DNA of 64,000 nucleotides from Uranotaenia lowii. Taxonomy: Eukaryota; Arthropoda; Insecta; Diptera; Culicidae. The position numbers and the translations under genes were made by a program. This document shows, one piece after another, positions 1 through 12,052 of this stretch (positions within the stretch are counted from its first letter, which is position 1; every line of letters starts with the position of its first letter). The DNA is taken from NCBI RefSeq assembly GCF_029784155.1, contig NC_073691.1, positions 87,923,361 to 87,987,360 of the forward strand. Direction: 5' to 3'. A model generated the notes under the pieces. That model had not been told where the DNA came from, made no database searches, and saw only the letters and a list, made by a program, of their open reading frames with translations.

Positions 1-225
1 GTCAAAAAATGTCTTCTTTAAATTCACCGGAATTCCAAGATAAGAAAATTTTGAAAATGTCTTCAATAATTTCTTTTCTTTCACGACATTTTTTGCCCGG
101 AATTCGGCTGCTGGTGAGTATTTTCGTGACTGTCTGATTAATTGAATAACGTTCGTAATTGCTTTTCAATTTGACTTAAAATTAGCTAACAACATGTTGT
201 TTACATAAATTTGAGTAAAGAGAAA

Positions 226-459
226 ATGATAAAAATGACAAAAATGACAAAAATGACAAAAATTACAAAAGTTATAAAAATGACAAAAATAACAAAATTA
301 ACAAAAATGACAAAAATGACAAAAATGACAAAAATGACAAAAATGACAAAAATGACAAAAATGACAAAAATGACAAAAATGACAAAAATAACAAAAATGA
401 CGAAAATGACAAAAATGACAAAAATTACAAAAATGACAAAATTGACAAAAATGGCAATA
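226..459 (+). repeat. 9-bp minisatellite (ATGACAAAA)n
   Basis: About 26 tandem copies of a 9-base unit read as Met-Thr-Lys. Because the unit is a multiple of three, it keeps a frame open for about 80 codons. Scattered single copies of the same motif occur near 8690 and inside the 26.4-27.7 kb element, so the array may have expanded from transposon sequence. I see no reason to think it is translated. Confidence 0.9.
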
Positions 460-470
460 ATGACAATAAT

Positions 471-2237
471 GATTATTTTTTTTCAATGCTGGATTTTAAT
501 CCTCTTGTATGATTCATACCTAATTATGATTAATATTATTGATATGCGTCTTGAGCAAATTAAGTGCGTAAAAGCTCGATTTAAAACATTAAGAATTTAT
601 TGAAACTGGTTGACGAAAACGGGATTGGAGCTTTGTCTTGAAATCATTTTTCAAGCATTCATTATCTTTTCAGATTGGAGGAAACTGGAATTCACTGTTA
701 TCCTCCAGCTGTTATTGCAGAAGATTCAATCTCAGATAAACACTAATTCAGCCTAGTTTTCTAAGGTCTCAATGTGTACGCATATCTCGGAGAGAGAACC
801 CTTTTTATTAAGAGATAAACAAAATTAGCCATGGGAAAAAGAGATGTATGTCAATTAACACAAATTAAAGCGCTAAATTAATTCCCCCAAGTTCAAAACC
901 GAAGGCAGGGAGCAAGTCCACTGTTTGTGTCACTTTGAGCTTGGTTTGCTTTCGTTTGGTTTTGTTGGGCGGGTGACCAAGCGAGACAAGTCGAAGTGGT
1001 GGAGCTGAAAACGTTTCATTTAGTTTTATGACACTTACAATAACCCGGCCAACTAACCAGCTAATCGAGCAGCTAAGTAAGTGCGCTCAAGTCAGTCTGA
1101 CCGACGAGAACCATTTAGGCTTACTACGGGAGCTGGAAGCTGACTCAGATGTGTAGGAAGCGCCCGATGATGGCGATGATGTTGATGGCGATGATGATGG
1201 CAATGGCGATGTGTTATCTCGAAGCCGTTGAAGTCGCAGAAAAGCAATCAATTCCGGGTATCTTACTTCGTAATTGAAACATTGTAGAGAAGTGCGGTAT
1301 TTTCACCACCTACTTAAGCTAAGAGAGAAGTCACCTCCCCATCTGGCGTAGGCTGCCAAAATGATCCGTTCAGTTCAATCTCACTGGTAGGATGATGCGA
1401 GCTTTTTTCTCTCTTAATTAGTATGAACCACTTTTATCACCTTGGCTAATCAAGGCCCCGATCAAAAGTCATCGAGAGCAATGGGAACGCAAGATCTTGA
1501 CGACTGAACCAAGGCACAGTGTTCATTAGCTTGATTTGGGCTCATAAGGAACCTTCTCTTCAACTGCGCAACACCTTCATCGGGAATAATGGAAGCCCGA
1601 ATAAATATTTTACCTTTCGGTAGCACACGATGATGGCGTTTGTCGCGCTCGAATGGAACAGGTGAGTTGAACTTTTTTTTGCCTACGGTGTATTTAAAAT
1701 GCATTATTTATTTGCACGAAGAAGTTACGCCATCACTTATCTAACTTCAATACCCTCCAGGAAAATTAAATCATGCAATGAATCGCTATGGTATTATGGT
1801 TATGAAATGAAGGTGTGAAGATACTTAAAAAGGCCTGTTGAGTATCTAGTGAGTATCTTATGATGTGATGGGAATTTGAAGGGTATAGATTAAAAAAAAT
1901 ATTAATAAAAGTGAAATCTATTCTTTTATGACATTCCAACAGAAGGTTCGAATGGCATGAACTATGTCCTGATTGTCCTGTTCTAGCTGATATATCTGTC
2001 TACACGTAGGGTAGCCCGTGATGATTGGAGCTTCCCGCACAAACCTCTCTTCTTGGAAATTCGAAGCCTGATCTCTCATCTACGTATAGACAGTTCCAGA
2101 AATTGTAAACACTCCTAATATTAACGGTCATTTAGAATCGATTTTTTTTCGAATTCTACTGGCTGCGTACTTTTGTTTACACATTTCTATGCGTGATAAT
2201 AAAAAATCCTTCAATTTGTGATTACATTTAAAAATAC
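471..2237. other. No gene seen
   Basis: This AT-rich stretch contains a GATG/GGCGAT-type microsatellite near 1163-1211 and an 80-codon minus-strand frame at 1462-1704 that resembles nothing I know. No splice-bounded exon or transposon end stood out. Confidence 0.5.
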
Positions 2238-2530
2238 GTGGTCTTACTCCGAAGAAGAGAAAAAGTATCATGCATAAGTACCGTGAGTGGAATCTCATTG
2301 AGAAAATTGGCCAAACAAGAGGATGTCAGCGTCAGAGCGGTACGGGCAGCTATTAAAAAATATGGTGAACATTGTACATTGGGAGATGAACCGAGGAGTG
2401 GTCGAAAATCTGGTCCTGCAAGTCCTGCAATCGACAAAAAGGTCTGGGATACCTACAAACAGAAACCATCGACTTCCTTTTGGGATGTGGCGAGAAAAGT
2501 CGGGACCTCGATGTCCCTTCCTGGGTAAGG
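2238..2530 (+). pseudogene. Tc1/mariner DD37E-like transposase, N-terminal DNA-binding fragment
   Basis: The frame reads as the paired helix-turn-helix of a mosquito-type Tc1/mariner transposase: ISLRKLAKQEDVSVRAVRA, then a GRKSGP-type basic linker (GRPR-like AT-hook position) and WDVARKVGTS. In family members these helices bind the terminal inverted repeats. The frame stops just after KVGTS, where the second helix-turn-helix should continue. A short catalytic-domain piece of the same type lies about 1 kb downstream, so this may be one element split by deletion or insertion. No terminal repeats were identified. The family call is from recognised sequence pattern. Confidence 0.6.
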
Positions 2531-3584
2531 ACAAGGATTGTAACCAACGGGCTAGCCTGCTGCTCAGTCGAGCAAGAACCCCCTCTAAGCCTCAGGGACG
2601 GCACAGTCGTAAAGAAAATTTCGCGATACGAGGAAACACTTTAGATTGCTCATTTGAAATCCCACTTTATTTTCCCTAGCACTTTAATCGCGACACTGGG
2701 CACTGGACGAACGAGTAGCGTAAATTGGTCCTCAAGAACTGCGCGGTACCACCCTTAGAATGGTTGTTTGGTCCTACCTTGTAAACGGGCACGGTGACTC
2801 TCGTCTACGGTAACCTCCGGCTACGGTCTGCGCATTCTCACGGTTGTGTAACTGTTCAACTGGTATGTTTTGGGCTGGTTCGGGTGTCGGCTGTTCAGCT
2901 CCAACAGCAGACCACAGGTAAACAGGACACGTGGTACTACCAGCAATATATTGCGGCCCAAACTTCGGATTGGGGCGGAGGCCGGACCTCGAACGGCGTA
3001 AAGCACGACGGGTGGAGCTGGACGGGATGCCAAACAAGCTCCTGGTCGCTGGATTGGCAGCGCAGCGAGGCTTTTTAGACAACCACCAGGTAAAGCTGTC
3101 GGTCAGTTTCCAGCATAAAGCATCGGGGCCCTAGAGGGTTATGATGGGGAATAGGATTAATGTTACATTGCCTGGTACGGGGCTGGCACTAGCATTTACC
3201 TGGATTTGTTTAAGTTCCGTTCTCTGCACACTTCCGTTTCACAATTGTATTGATTCCAAGTTACGCTATCAGGATCAGAGTACGCTGACCCCGTACGTAG
3301 GACAAATGTTTCGAAGTCCATCCAGTAATTCCTCCCATCGTGTCCCGCTTTCTCTTGGTGCATTGGTGGCGCTACCACTTCTTGGGCTCCACCTGGTGTC
3401 GACTAGCGCTGAGTTGACCCAATTGTACTGGCTTGTACGGTGTTCGGGAAATTACGGCGATCATTCTTCCTCATGCACTAAAGCACCTCCTTGCATATGA
3501 TGAATTCACTCAATTTACACAAAAGATTCTCACTGAACTGAACAATAAGTTAACGCACTGGTTACAGGATTCCCCGAACGTAGA
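2531..3584. other. Unassigned segment between two transposase pieces
   Basis: A somewhat GC-richer kilobase with overlapping short frames on both strands (for example 2774-3082 minus and 3141-3500 plus). None shows a motif I can name. Its position suggests an insertion into, or rearrangement of, a DD37E element. Confidence 0.35.
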
Positions 3585-3683
3585 AGACCATTTTCACCAA
3601 AACGATTTGGCAAGAAGTTGATGGTGTGGCAGACAATTTGCGAGTTCGGCAAAATATCTAGCCCGTACGTCACTGTAGCGGTC
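3585..3683 (+). pseudogene. DD37E-like transposase, central fragment
   Basis: In the third forward frame the residues RFGKKLMVWQTICEFGK followed by SSPYVT match the conserved block (KFAKKYLVWQAICTCG-type) between the first and second catalytic aspartates of mosquito DD37E transposases. The match is lost at about 3690, and no second aspartate or terminal glutamate follows. The longer minus-strand frame across the same bases is its antisense shadow. Confidence 0.5.
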
Positions 3684-4034
3684 GCACCTTTTAATGTTTT
3701 TTAATTCTTCGAATATGTTTATCATCGAATCGGGTCTGCCTTGAGGCTTGAATGCCAGATTTATTGCTTCATGGCGGATGCAGTTGGTTATGCGATAAAC
3801 TTTTGAAAGAAAAAGCAAGACCCGAATCACAATAAAAAAAAACGAACGACGATCTTAAATCGTCAGAAATCCGTCAGAACTAAGAAAAATACTAACTTCT
3901 TTTCTTGTAGCGTCTTTTAAGCTACATTTTTCAAGCTAGGGCCAAGTATTTAGTGCGTGCAAAAAAAAAAGGTAGGTAAATGACGTGCGTTTACTCACCG
4001 TGTCCGTGCATGTGCTAACTGCGTTGCCGTACAG
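3684..4034. other. No gene; upstream of the candidate exon
   Basis: AT-rich with an A-run at 3961. A GCTAAC branch-point-like hexamer and ACAG lie immediately before the candidate exon at 4035. Confidence 0.4.
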
Positions 4035-4330
4035 GCCACCACATTATTTCACCCAACAGCCACATTGAGACGCCGCAGCCAATCACAGCAGATACCGCAG
4101 CAGTTTTTGTCAACTACAACCCACTGGGTGCCCCGAGATCACCGACAACTGCACAAACATCAGCAGCACCAACGTCAACAATCGCTGTTGGGGTTCCACT
4201 TCACCTTTCAAGTGTTAGCAACAACATCGCCAGCAGCATCATCGCGTACACCACCACACGCTCACGACGTGGGTTGAGCCAGGCGACCGAACGGGAAACA
4301 CAGGTTTGGTCAAACACCCGAAAGCAATTG
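4035..4330 (+). CDS. Candidate internal coding exon, unknown gene
   Basis: A 98-codon frame with no start codon is bounded by splice signals. Upstream are a GCTAAC branch-like site and an ACAG acceptor ending at 4034; downstream is a perfect GTGAGT donor at 4331. Read with two leading bases completing the previous codon, the frame stays open to the donor, while the other two frames contain stops. The product is rich in Thr, Ser and Pro and includes VFVNYNPLGAP and a basic TTTRSRRGLS stretch. I do not recognise the protein. Partner exons were not found within the window, so the gene would need large introns. An alternative is that the open frame and good splice sites coincide by chance. Confidence 0.45.
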
Positions 4331-4835
4331 GTGAGTCGTTCTCAATCCTGCGATTCCGAACGTTTTTTTTCCACAGCGCCGTTCCTGGCGAACACGGCTT
4401 TGCTACTGTAGTCTAGCTGAATGGGGCACTTTTCTAAACAACTCCGAAATTACACAAAATTCACTTTAAAAACCGTCGAAAACTGAAACTTCCGTTCTAA
4501 GAACCGTGCCGAATCGAACCAACAGCACTAAAACGTATACGTACACGGACAAAACTAAACTACCCACCTGACTACTCACTACTGGGTTGATGCTAGTTAA
4601 GCCCAAAGTGGGTGATTTCAGGTGAGTAGATTTGATTTACTCGAGGGGTTTTGACTAAAGAACCCAAACATAGTTAAAAGTACCTACTGTCAACTGCCAT
4701 ACTTCAAATTTTCTCCTGATTGTCCGACATTTTCTTTTATCGGTCAGACGCCTGTGCCAGTGAAGTTTAGGCTGCAGGTTCCGGAACAGAAAACAGGGAA
4801 TTCTAGATCCACAGGCTTGTTGGATTTTTTATTAA
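4331..4835. other. No gene seen
   Basis: Presumed intron or intergenic sequence following the candidate exon. No motif recognised. Confidence 0.4.
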
Positions 4836-5039
4836 TAGGGGAGATGGGGGCATAATGGCCACCTTAAGGAAAACGGTTATTTAACCATAGAAAATAGCTA
4901 TAATATGGAGGTTACATTATTGTTTCGTGTTCAGACACTTGAAAAGCCTATTCCCTAACGGGCTGAAACGTGAAAAACTAGATGAAAACGTTAAAAAATG
5001 CATTTTGAAAAATTTTGCTTAAAGCTGAAAACCAGCCAC

Positions 5040-5520
5040 TGTGGAGGCATAATGAGAACCCCCCCTGAGGCAGTATGAGCACCATTAATCAGAGCAAGAT
5101 GTGCGTTTTTGCCGGAGAATCTAGCAGCGAATTCAATTCGATGAAGTCAGGTGAGTCGTAGATTCATCAAACAAAGCAATAACAAAATAATCTAGGTCTG
5201 TTTCTAGAATACAAACAATTCACGCACGCTCATACATTAAGTGCTTTGTTTGGAGGATGATGCTACTAGCCGTATTATGTAACAAAAAAAATCGATCATG
5301 AATTGTGAATGGAAAAAAATCACCTCGAACAGAAATCTAACTCTAGTCTTTTGATTACCTCTCCGACACCTTACCAATAGGCTAAATTGTCGGATGAAAA
5401 CTAGTCAAGGTGTGGCGCTATAAATCAATTTTAATTCGCTGCTAGAATCTACGGCAGAAAATGCTCATTATGCCTCGATAATATGGTGCTCTATATGCCC
5501 CTAGTCAACAAATTTAAGTA
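5040..5520 (-). mobile_element. tRNA-like foldback element, partial copy
   Basis: Shares long stretches with the element at 50830-51455, including the ends around GCACCATTAATCAG and GCAGAAAATGCTCAT. The minus strand at 5320-5397 carries the tRNA-like module GGCTATTGGTAAGGTG...TTAGATTTCTGTTCGAGG. Only one of the two inverted tRNA-like arms survives in this copy. Confidence 0.65.
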
Positions 5521-5741
5521 AAAACGTGTTTTAAAATTGATAAAAGTGAAAAATCAAAAACTTTATGATGGTAAAAATTGAGAAACAATGTGTACATCAT
5601 GTTGCAGTGCGTACATTATAGATCAAGGTTATTTTAAGATCATAAGAGCTTATTTCGTGGTGCTCAAAAATTATAATATTTTCGTAACTTGAGAACCAAG
5701 CTAGTTTTTTTTAATTATTTTTATTTACATAGTATTCCGTC

Positions 5742-6690
5742 TCACGACATAACTTGACGAACATAATTCCTAAAATTCACTCGGTCCATGGCAGCCGTTC
5801 TCCAATTTCTCGGGCACCCCACGTTCGCCAGATCACGCTCCACTTGGTCTAACCACCTCGCTCGTTGCGCCCCCGCTCGTCTTGTTCCTACCGGATTCGT
5901 AGCGAACACCTGTTTTGCAGGACAGTCGTCCGGCATTCTCGCAACATGTCCCGCCCAGCGTATCCGGCCAGCTTTCACCACCTTCTGGATACTGGGTTCG
6001 CCGTAGAGTCGCGCGAGCTCGTGGTTCATCCTTCGCCTCCACACTCCGTTCTCCTGTACGCCGCCAAAGATGGTTCTTAACACTCGTCGCTCGAATACCC
6101 CGAGTGTACGCAGGTCCTCCTCGAGCAAAGTCCATGTCTCGTGCCCGTAGAGAACAACCAGTCTAATAAGCGTCATATACAGGTTACACTTCGTGCGAGG
6201 GCAAAGTCTTCTCGACCGCAGTTGCTTGTGGAGTCCATAGTAGGCACGACTTCCGCTGATAATTCGCCTCCGGATCTCACGGCTGGTGTCATTGTCTGCG
6301 GTCACCAGTGAGCCGAGATAGACAAAGTCTTCGACTATCTCCAGCTCGTCGCCGTCGATCGTGACCTTGTTATTACTGGACAAGCGGGTTCGGTCGGTCT
6401 CGGATCCGCAGGCCAGCATGTACTTCGTCTTGGACGTATTAATCATCAACCCAATCCTTCCTGCTTCGCGTTTCAGTTTGCGGTAGATCTCCTCCACCGC
6501 CGCAGATGATCTGCCGACTATATCAATGTCATCGGCAAAGCAGATAAGTTGACTGGATCTGTTGAAAATCGTGCCCCGCATTTCGCCCACCGCTCGTCGA
6601 ATAACACCTTCTAGCGCCACGTTGAACATCATGCAGGATAGACCATCACCTTGTCGAAGCCCCCTGCGCGATTCGAATAATATCTCTGTA
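5742..6690 (-). pseudogene. RTE-like non-LTR reverse transcriptase, 3' half
   Basis: The minus strand encodes the second half of a non-LTR reverse transcriptase: RRGLRQGDGLSCMMFN (RT motif before the palm), LICFADDIDIVGR (the catalytic FADD box), INTSKTKYML and the ERRVLRTIFGG...GRIRWAGHVARMPDDCP tail usual in RTE-type proteins. The frame is open to the natural stop at 5742, but the endonuclease and first RT blocks are missing, as expected for a 5'-truncated insertion. An AT-rich tail follows the stop. The amino-terminal 20 or so residues upstream of RRGLRQ derive from the host TIR element. Clade assignment to RTE is moderately sure. Confidence 0.8.
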
Positions 6691-6846
6691 AAGATGATAA
6701 GGAGATTCCTTTTTTTGTGAAAAATTAATACTATAGGAAGTACGAAACAAATCCTCATGAAAATTTATTTAAGAAAATACGCACTTTCGTAGAAAAGCGT
6801 AGTTCTCATTATGCCTCGGGTGCTCGTTATGCCCTCATCTCCCCTA

Positions 6847-7561
6847 CATTGTCGCTCACGGTATCTCAGCCGACCGAAGCGATTCGAGGCATTCGGTTGT
6901 TCAAAGGAATATGAATCGGTAGAGAGGTAACTCAAATCGACAGAGGGAACGTATCGATCTCTCTAGCGATTTTTCATCATCTAATCGGCAGAGAGGAACA
7001 CACCATACGCGTGCCTTGGATGAGTGCCACGAAATAATCTGAGACACGCCCTCCAGAGAAACACACGAACACAATACGAATCGTATGTTTCCCTTCGAAA
7101 CGCGTGTTTACCTGCCTTAGAAGTCGACTGCTACGATTAAACGCAGACATATAAAAGAACACGGGGATAAAAGGCGAGCGTGTATGATTCGAACTGATTT
7201 TGCATGTAGGTACGCATTCGTAAGCGTTGCCTCTAGATATCTCGGTAGGAAAAACCAAATGAGAATATATTTGCGTCCTTGGAGTGTCGCCGAAATTAAC
7301 GGGTTTTTTTTTAAGTTCGGTGACTCAACTCTCAACTTTTTGCATGTTCTGTCGATTTCTGAGAGGACGCGCTTACTGGGAAAGTGTCGACGCGTACGAT
7401 GCACACATAACCACGTTAACTAAGCAGCGGCTCCCAGCAGCTGGAGCTAAGCAAAACCAAAAAATCCTCTGCTGGTCCAAAATAAAATTGCGATAAAGCA
7501 ACGGGGATAAATTTCTGGTAAGTGTGTTTCTAGCATTAGTAAGTAGTTTGTTCGTTTTTAG
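6847..7561. other. No gene; possible short upstream exon/intron remnant
   Basis: Nothing recognised except a GTAAGT donor-like site at 7518 and a T-rich acceptor at about 7561 directly before the coiled-coil gene copy, consistent with a copied intron of about 45 bases. Confidence 0.4.
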
Positions 7562-8190
7562 CAGTTTTTAGTAGCCAGCAAGCAGCTGGCAAGCTCCACG
7601 AAGGCGGCTTCAGATGCAACCCAATCCAAGGAAGAAATCCGCGTTCAGCTGGAGGAACTGAAACTGGTGGAAGAGAAGCTGCAGCAGAGCTCCAGCACCG
7701 CCAAACAGGAACAGGAAGCGGTAGCGCAGGAACTGAAAGATAACACCGAACGGTACGATACCCTGCAGAGTAAGTACGAAGAGATGGAGGCAAATCGGCA
7801 GGAAATTACCGAACTGCGCATCTGCCTGGAGCGGGCCAACGAAGACCTGCGAACGTTCCATTCGGCCAGGACCTGTTTCAGACCGAGAAAGAAGCCCTTG
7901 AAAACAGCCTGAGTGAGATGCAGAGTGAGCGGGAGCAACTTTCCCACCAATACGCCGACGAATTGGGCCAGTTGGAGGTGCTGCAAATTCGCCCCGAGAA
8001 GCAGGGCCGCGAGGAAGAAACGCTTCAGCAGAGAAGCGAGAAGAGCCGACAGATGAAAGAACTGGTGGACAAACTAGAACAACTCCGATCGGACTACGAA
8101 TCGCTTCAATAACAACACGTAGATCTACAAGCATCCAAGGTCGCTAATGAGCAGGAATTCAACCGAAAACACAAGGAAGACCTTTATTAA
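7562..8190 (+). pseudogene. Broken copy of a long coiled-coil protein gene
   Basis: The sequence is markedly more GC-rich than its surroundings and encodes continuous heptad-type coiled coil (KEEIRVQLEELKLVEEKLQQ; EREQLSHQYADELGQLE; MKELVDKLEQLRSDYESLQ). It resembles the rod of cytoskeletal linkers such as CLIP-190, but that naming is a guess. Two lesions disable it: a one-base deletion near 7868 (after the residues TFHS) shifts the frame, and a TAA at about 8110 replaces the codon after ESLQ, with homologous-looking coding resuming to about 8190. A T-rich stretch ending in AG precedes it, so it looks like a duplicated exon with its acceptor, not a processed cDNA. Confidence 0.6.
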
Positions 8191-8194
8191 CTAA

Positions 8195-8245
8195 ATACAG
8201 TACCGTTCATAATTGTATAGAAATTGGAAGCACGTGCGCTGTCAC
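8195..8245 (+). mobile_element. TIR-like end (TACAGTACCGTTCATAA)
   Basis: A sequence almost identical to 24371 (TACAGTGCCGTTCATAA). It looks like the left end of a TA-inserting DNA transposon; no matching right end was found. Confidence 0.4.
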
Positions 8246-10805
8246 TTTGACTTTGAACTTCCATAACTTTTTACTCTGATGATATTTTCTGATCAAATTT
8301 TCTGCGTAAGATAGAACATCATCACTATCACACTATCAAACCACGAAATTTGAGCTTTCTAAATATTGTGTGGCCAGAGATACAGTAATTCTACGAAAAT
8401 CTGACTTTTTGGACTTTTACCACTCAAACTGCGATATCTCAGAAACTACGCAACGCTTTTTATTGATATTTTGCAGAGTGATTGTTGAAATATAAAGTTA
8501 ACATGTCTGAAGTTTTTGAAAAGTTCTATCGATGAACGGAAAAGTATATAAATAAAAGTGTTGTTTGTCTTTATTGCAGAGACTTTCAGCTTTTGCTGGC
8601 TTGTCTTCATAAATAAAAATATAATAATGATGTAAATCAAAGAACAAAGCATAATTTTTTTTTATGAAAAATAACAACAATGACACAAAAGATAAAAATG
8701 ACAAAAATGAAAAATATTACAAAAGTTAATAGCTGATTCTTTTATGGGCTCACCAAGATAGTCTTGATTAGAATTTTCAAACCTTTTTTCAAATCACTTG
8801 ATATTGAAACATCACTCGAATAACTGGTATTGAAAATGCCATTCCTACCATTTCTTATTCAAACGTAGATTATTGTTTTTTCTCTTGCTTCTCAAACTAA
8901 AAATCTGTTTTTAATATTCTCATTTAATATTCTCATATTCTAATTTTTTTTACAAATTAGTATTTTATTACAAGATAACTCAGTTTTTCACATTGGATTC
9001 CATCCATTTCAAGTCAAAATGCAATACCTAAATAACAAATTGAGTATTTGAGTTTAACTATTTTGAATAATCTGTTAGTTGTTGTTCCTTGAAGTATAAA
9101 TGATTCAAATAAAGATTTTCCGGTAATCTTTTCGTATAGTTATTGAAAGATTCATAAAGACATTTCCAAAAAAATAAGTTACCGTATCTATTCGACATAA
9201 TGATGCAGCTATCTATGAAGGTACCTGGAAAGTAACAAGCTTCTTGTTCGCAGACGGGAGTCCGAAATCCTCACTTGCATTTGCGTTTCGCTACCGGAGG
9301 ACGCCTAATCTCGCTTCTAGACACAATTACCATTTCAGCAGGACAAATCTAACTTTAACCGCCACTTAGTGAAACCTCTTGTTCTGGCGCACTTTCTACA
9401 TGATGATATAATGGCAGCTCGCAGACCCAACAGCGATAGTATAGTACGTACTAGGTAGTAGGTATGAATCTCTCTTTCATTAACATTTTATGCTAATCAT
9501 CTCCGGAGAAGCATTCGTTGGATCGCAAATTCGTCCTCGAAATCTTTCTTCGCGTGTCTACGTGAAAGTTCGCCGCGTGCAAAAATACTATTTTTGGTAG
9601 ATATGCCATGCCAGTGCCCTTTTCCAGGCACACGAATTGGTGTCCTGGATTCCTTCTTACGAAAACTTCTCCCAAATTCCACGCGTCAAGCGTATCTTCT
9701 TCATTTATTATTCGGCCACAGCGAGAAGCGGGAAGAAAAATCAGCATTAATTTATGTAAATGAAATTCTTCCTCAGTCGTACCTTACCCTCGATTTTGAG
9801 TCCCGCAAATTCCAGCTCCCTTCCCTTTGGTCTGACCAACAACCAAGCTAGCCGAAGCTCATGTTAAATTTAATCACACTCTATTTCCTCCAAATCTCTG
9901 TGTTATATTTTCTTTTTCATTCAAAATCGTCGTAGACCTCTCAACTGGGACACTTACTGGTCGCCTGGCCATTCGGTAGATCATTGCCCGAGACCATCAT
10001 CAGCGGCCAGAGGACAGGACAGAAGAATAAAAGTATAAAAGCTGACTTTAATTAGTCCCACCATCAGCCACCAAACAGGCAAAAGGGCCGCCACGTTGAC
10101 GTGTATCTAATCCACAAAACTCAAATCGCGTCTTTTTATTGTTATTGTGCAGCTCTTCTGTGTCCCATAACACTTGATTAAAATCCAATTTGGAGCTAAT
10201 GTCTTTTTTCCCGGTCCCGCAGTAATCGATTTTCACTAGCGAGCTCATAAGCGGGTCCCAAATCGCGCACCAAATCAAAAAATGCGTGAGGACCATATCG
10301 ATTCGCGAGGTATGAAGAGGAATGAGCGGAGGGTCAGTAGTTTTTCTTCCATTACTTTGATGATGAGTTGGTGATGTCTTGCTTTGCTTTGGTCCGGTGG
10401 AAGGGAACGAGAGATAAAACTTGTCCTCAGAGCCGATGACGAAATAAAAACGACATACCGGACTGATCCCAGATCTAGTTTTATGTCACCCCTCTCACTT
10501 CACCCTGTATCCACCGTTCTTCAATGTTTTAGAAAAACCACAGGCAGCCATTCTACGATGCGCCAATATCGGTTTTGAAGAGTTCCTCGAGGTGATCCCT
10601 TTTCCACATATATCGGTATTCCGTGAATAGACCAATCTGACCATTACCGTCATCATCAACTTGAGAAGACACGATTCATAAAACTTATTTGCCAATAAAA
10701 CATCTCGAATGAATGTAGAGCTTTAACAGAGCGATAAAATTGTTACTTTAAATCAGACAAAATTCTTTGACAGACTTTTCGGATTCTCGACAAAGAACAG
10801 GCTTC
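8246..10805. other. No gene seen
   Basis: About 2.5 kb of mainly AT-rich sequence. Short frames at 9493-9851 and 10048-10296 show no recognisable motif, codon pattern or splice boundary. Confidence 0.45.
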
Positions 10806-11200
10806 CGTCAAATGGGTTATCATTCAACAACGGGGTTGGATGGTATACCTTTTTTTTTTGTTTTAAAATTTGACATAGTAATTATTTAAAAGCAAAAAAT
10901 TTTTGATGATGTTATTTTTCACATCTTAGAATAGAGTTTTAAAGTTTTTGGGAATCGACAAAAATTTAAAAGATCGATCAAAAGTTGTTTTTATTTCAAC
11001 AATTTATGATGCCGATGGAAAAATTACCTAGTTTGGATTGGTTTTATGATATCACAAGCAAACTTTAAATTGGGTCTATTACTCTTAAGTATATTTCTTT
11101 GGGATACTTCCTTTTGCTGATAGCTCATTTACGACATTCAAAATTTTGACAGCATTTTGACGCCTGTGAAAAGTACTATCTGACCTATTTTTTAATTTAA
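10806..11200 (+). repeat. Decayed copy of the CCGTCAAACGGGG TIR element
   Basis: Starts CCGTCAAATGGGTTATC...CAACAACGGGGTT and follows, with many differences, the left portion of the element at 28254 (including an ACCTAGTTTGGATTGG versus ACCCAGTATGACGGATCGG block). No right end seen. Confidence 0.45.
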
Positions 11201-12046
11201 AAAATTACGCGTTTTTGAGATATTTACGATGCAAGAGAAAAGAAAAAAACAACCGAAAATTTATTGTCTTCATATAACAGTTATATATTCAATAAAAGAA
11301 GTACAGGCCCATTTTGATTTTAGCAACATGCCCGAAAACATTGTGTTTTTTTTTAAATCGAAAGGGTTATTTAACTTGTTACTAAAAAAGAATCATTGTT
11401 ATTACCATTTTAGTCGTTTTTTCGTCAATTTTCGACAATTTTAGTCAGTTTTTTTATAATTTAATTTATAACTTTTTTCATGCAGCATGAAATGATAAAT
11501 CTAAATTTTGTAATTTATATGGTAAATTTATTAAAAAGCATAATTAACGGTTTTCAATTACAAATTTCAAACTAACTGTCAATAGGAATCAACTTATGAT
11601 TTAAAAGTTCGAAGTAAAAAACATAAATGGAGAATTTTTTCACAATTCTTTCAATATTCATGATACAAAAAAAGATTTAAAATTTCTTTTATCGAATCCA
11701 TATGGGTTTAGAAAATAAAAAATACATTACCTTCCATTCATCTAGCTAACTGACCAACTAAGTGTAATCGGAACACTCAATTCCTGCCAAACTCGTTGTT
11801 TAAAAAATCGTACAACTGTTAAAAGAACAACACACAAATGTAGAAGTTTACGCATCGTGCATCGTGAGTGAAATGCTGGTCCAGATCCAATACCATTCCG
11901 CTATACATTACAAGCTGAGCTGCTCTCTCACACCGATGAATTTGACCATTATTTAATTGACGCTGTCAGTTGAACATGTTCGGAAACACTAAAAATTAAA
12001 AAAATATAAATTATGTATTTATTTTTAAAAAGACATCAATCAAAAA
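11201..12046. other. No gene seen
   Basis: AT-rich sequence with no recognisable gene or element end. Confidence 0.4.
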
Positions 12047-12052
12047 GATGAA

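Larger units (their letters stand above)
4838..6844. mobile_element. TIR element (GGGGAGATG...), composite with nested insertions
   Basis: The left end GGGGAGATGGGGGCATAATG at 4838 is matched by the reverse complement of the right end (GGGGAGATGAGGGCATAACG) at 6844, each flanked by TA (4836-4837 and 6845-6846). TA target duplications fit the Tc1/mariner superfamily. Inside are a tRNA-like foldback copy (about 5040-5520) and a 5'-truncated RTE-like fragment (5742-6690). About 105 bases of the same end recur at 61098-61202. No transposase of its own is visible, so it is non-autonomous. Confidence 0.75.

Noticed and set aside
211..603. 130-codon frame of Met-Thr-Lys repeats and its His/Cys-rich antisense
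   Set aside because: Both are direct translations of a 9-bp minisatellite; the cysteine and histidine pattern is not a zinc finger.
2774..3082. Possible LTR-retrotransposon carboxyl tail on the minus strand
   Set aside because: Basic and proline-rich residues alone, with no integrase or RNase H motif in any frame.
3594..3830. Minus-strand 78-codon frame
   Set aside because: The opposite strand shows a DD37E transposase block (KKLMVWQTICEFGK) at 3585-3683, so this is mostly its antisense.
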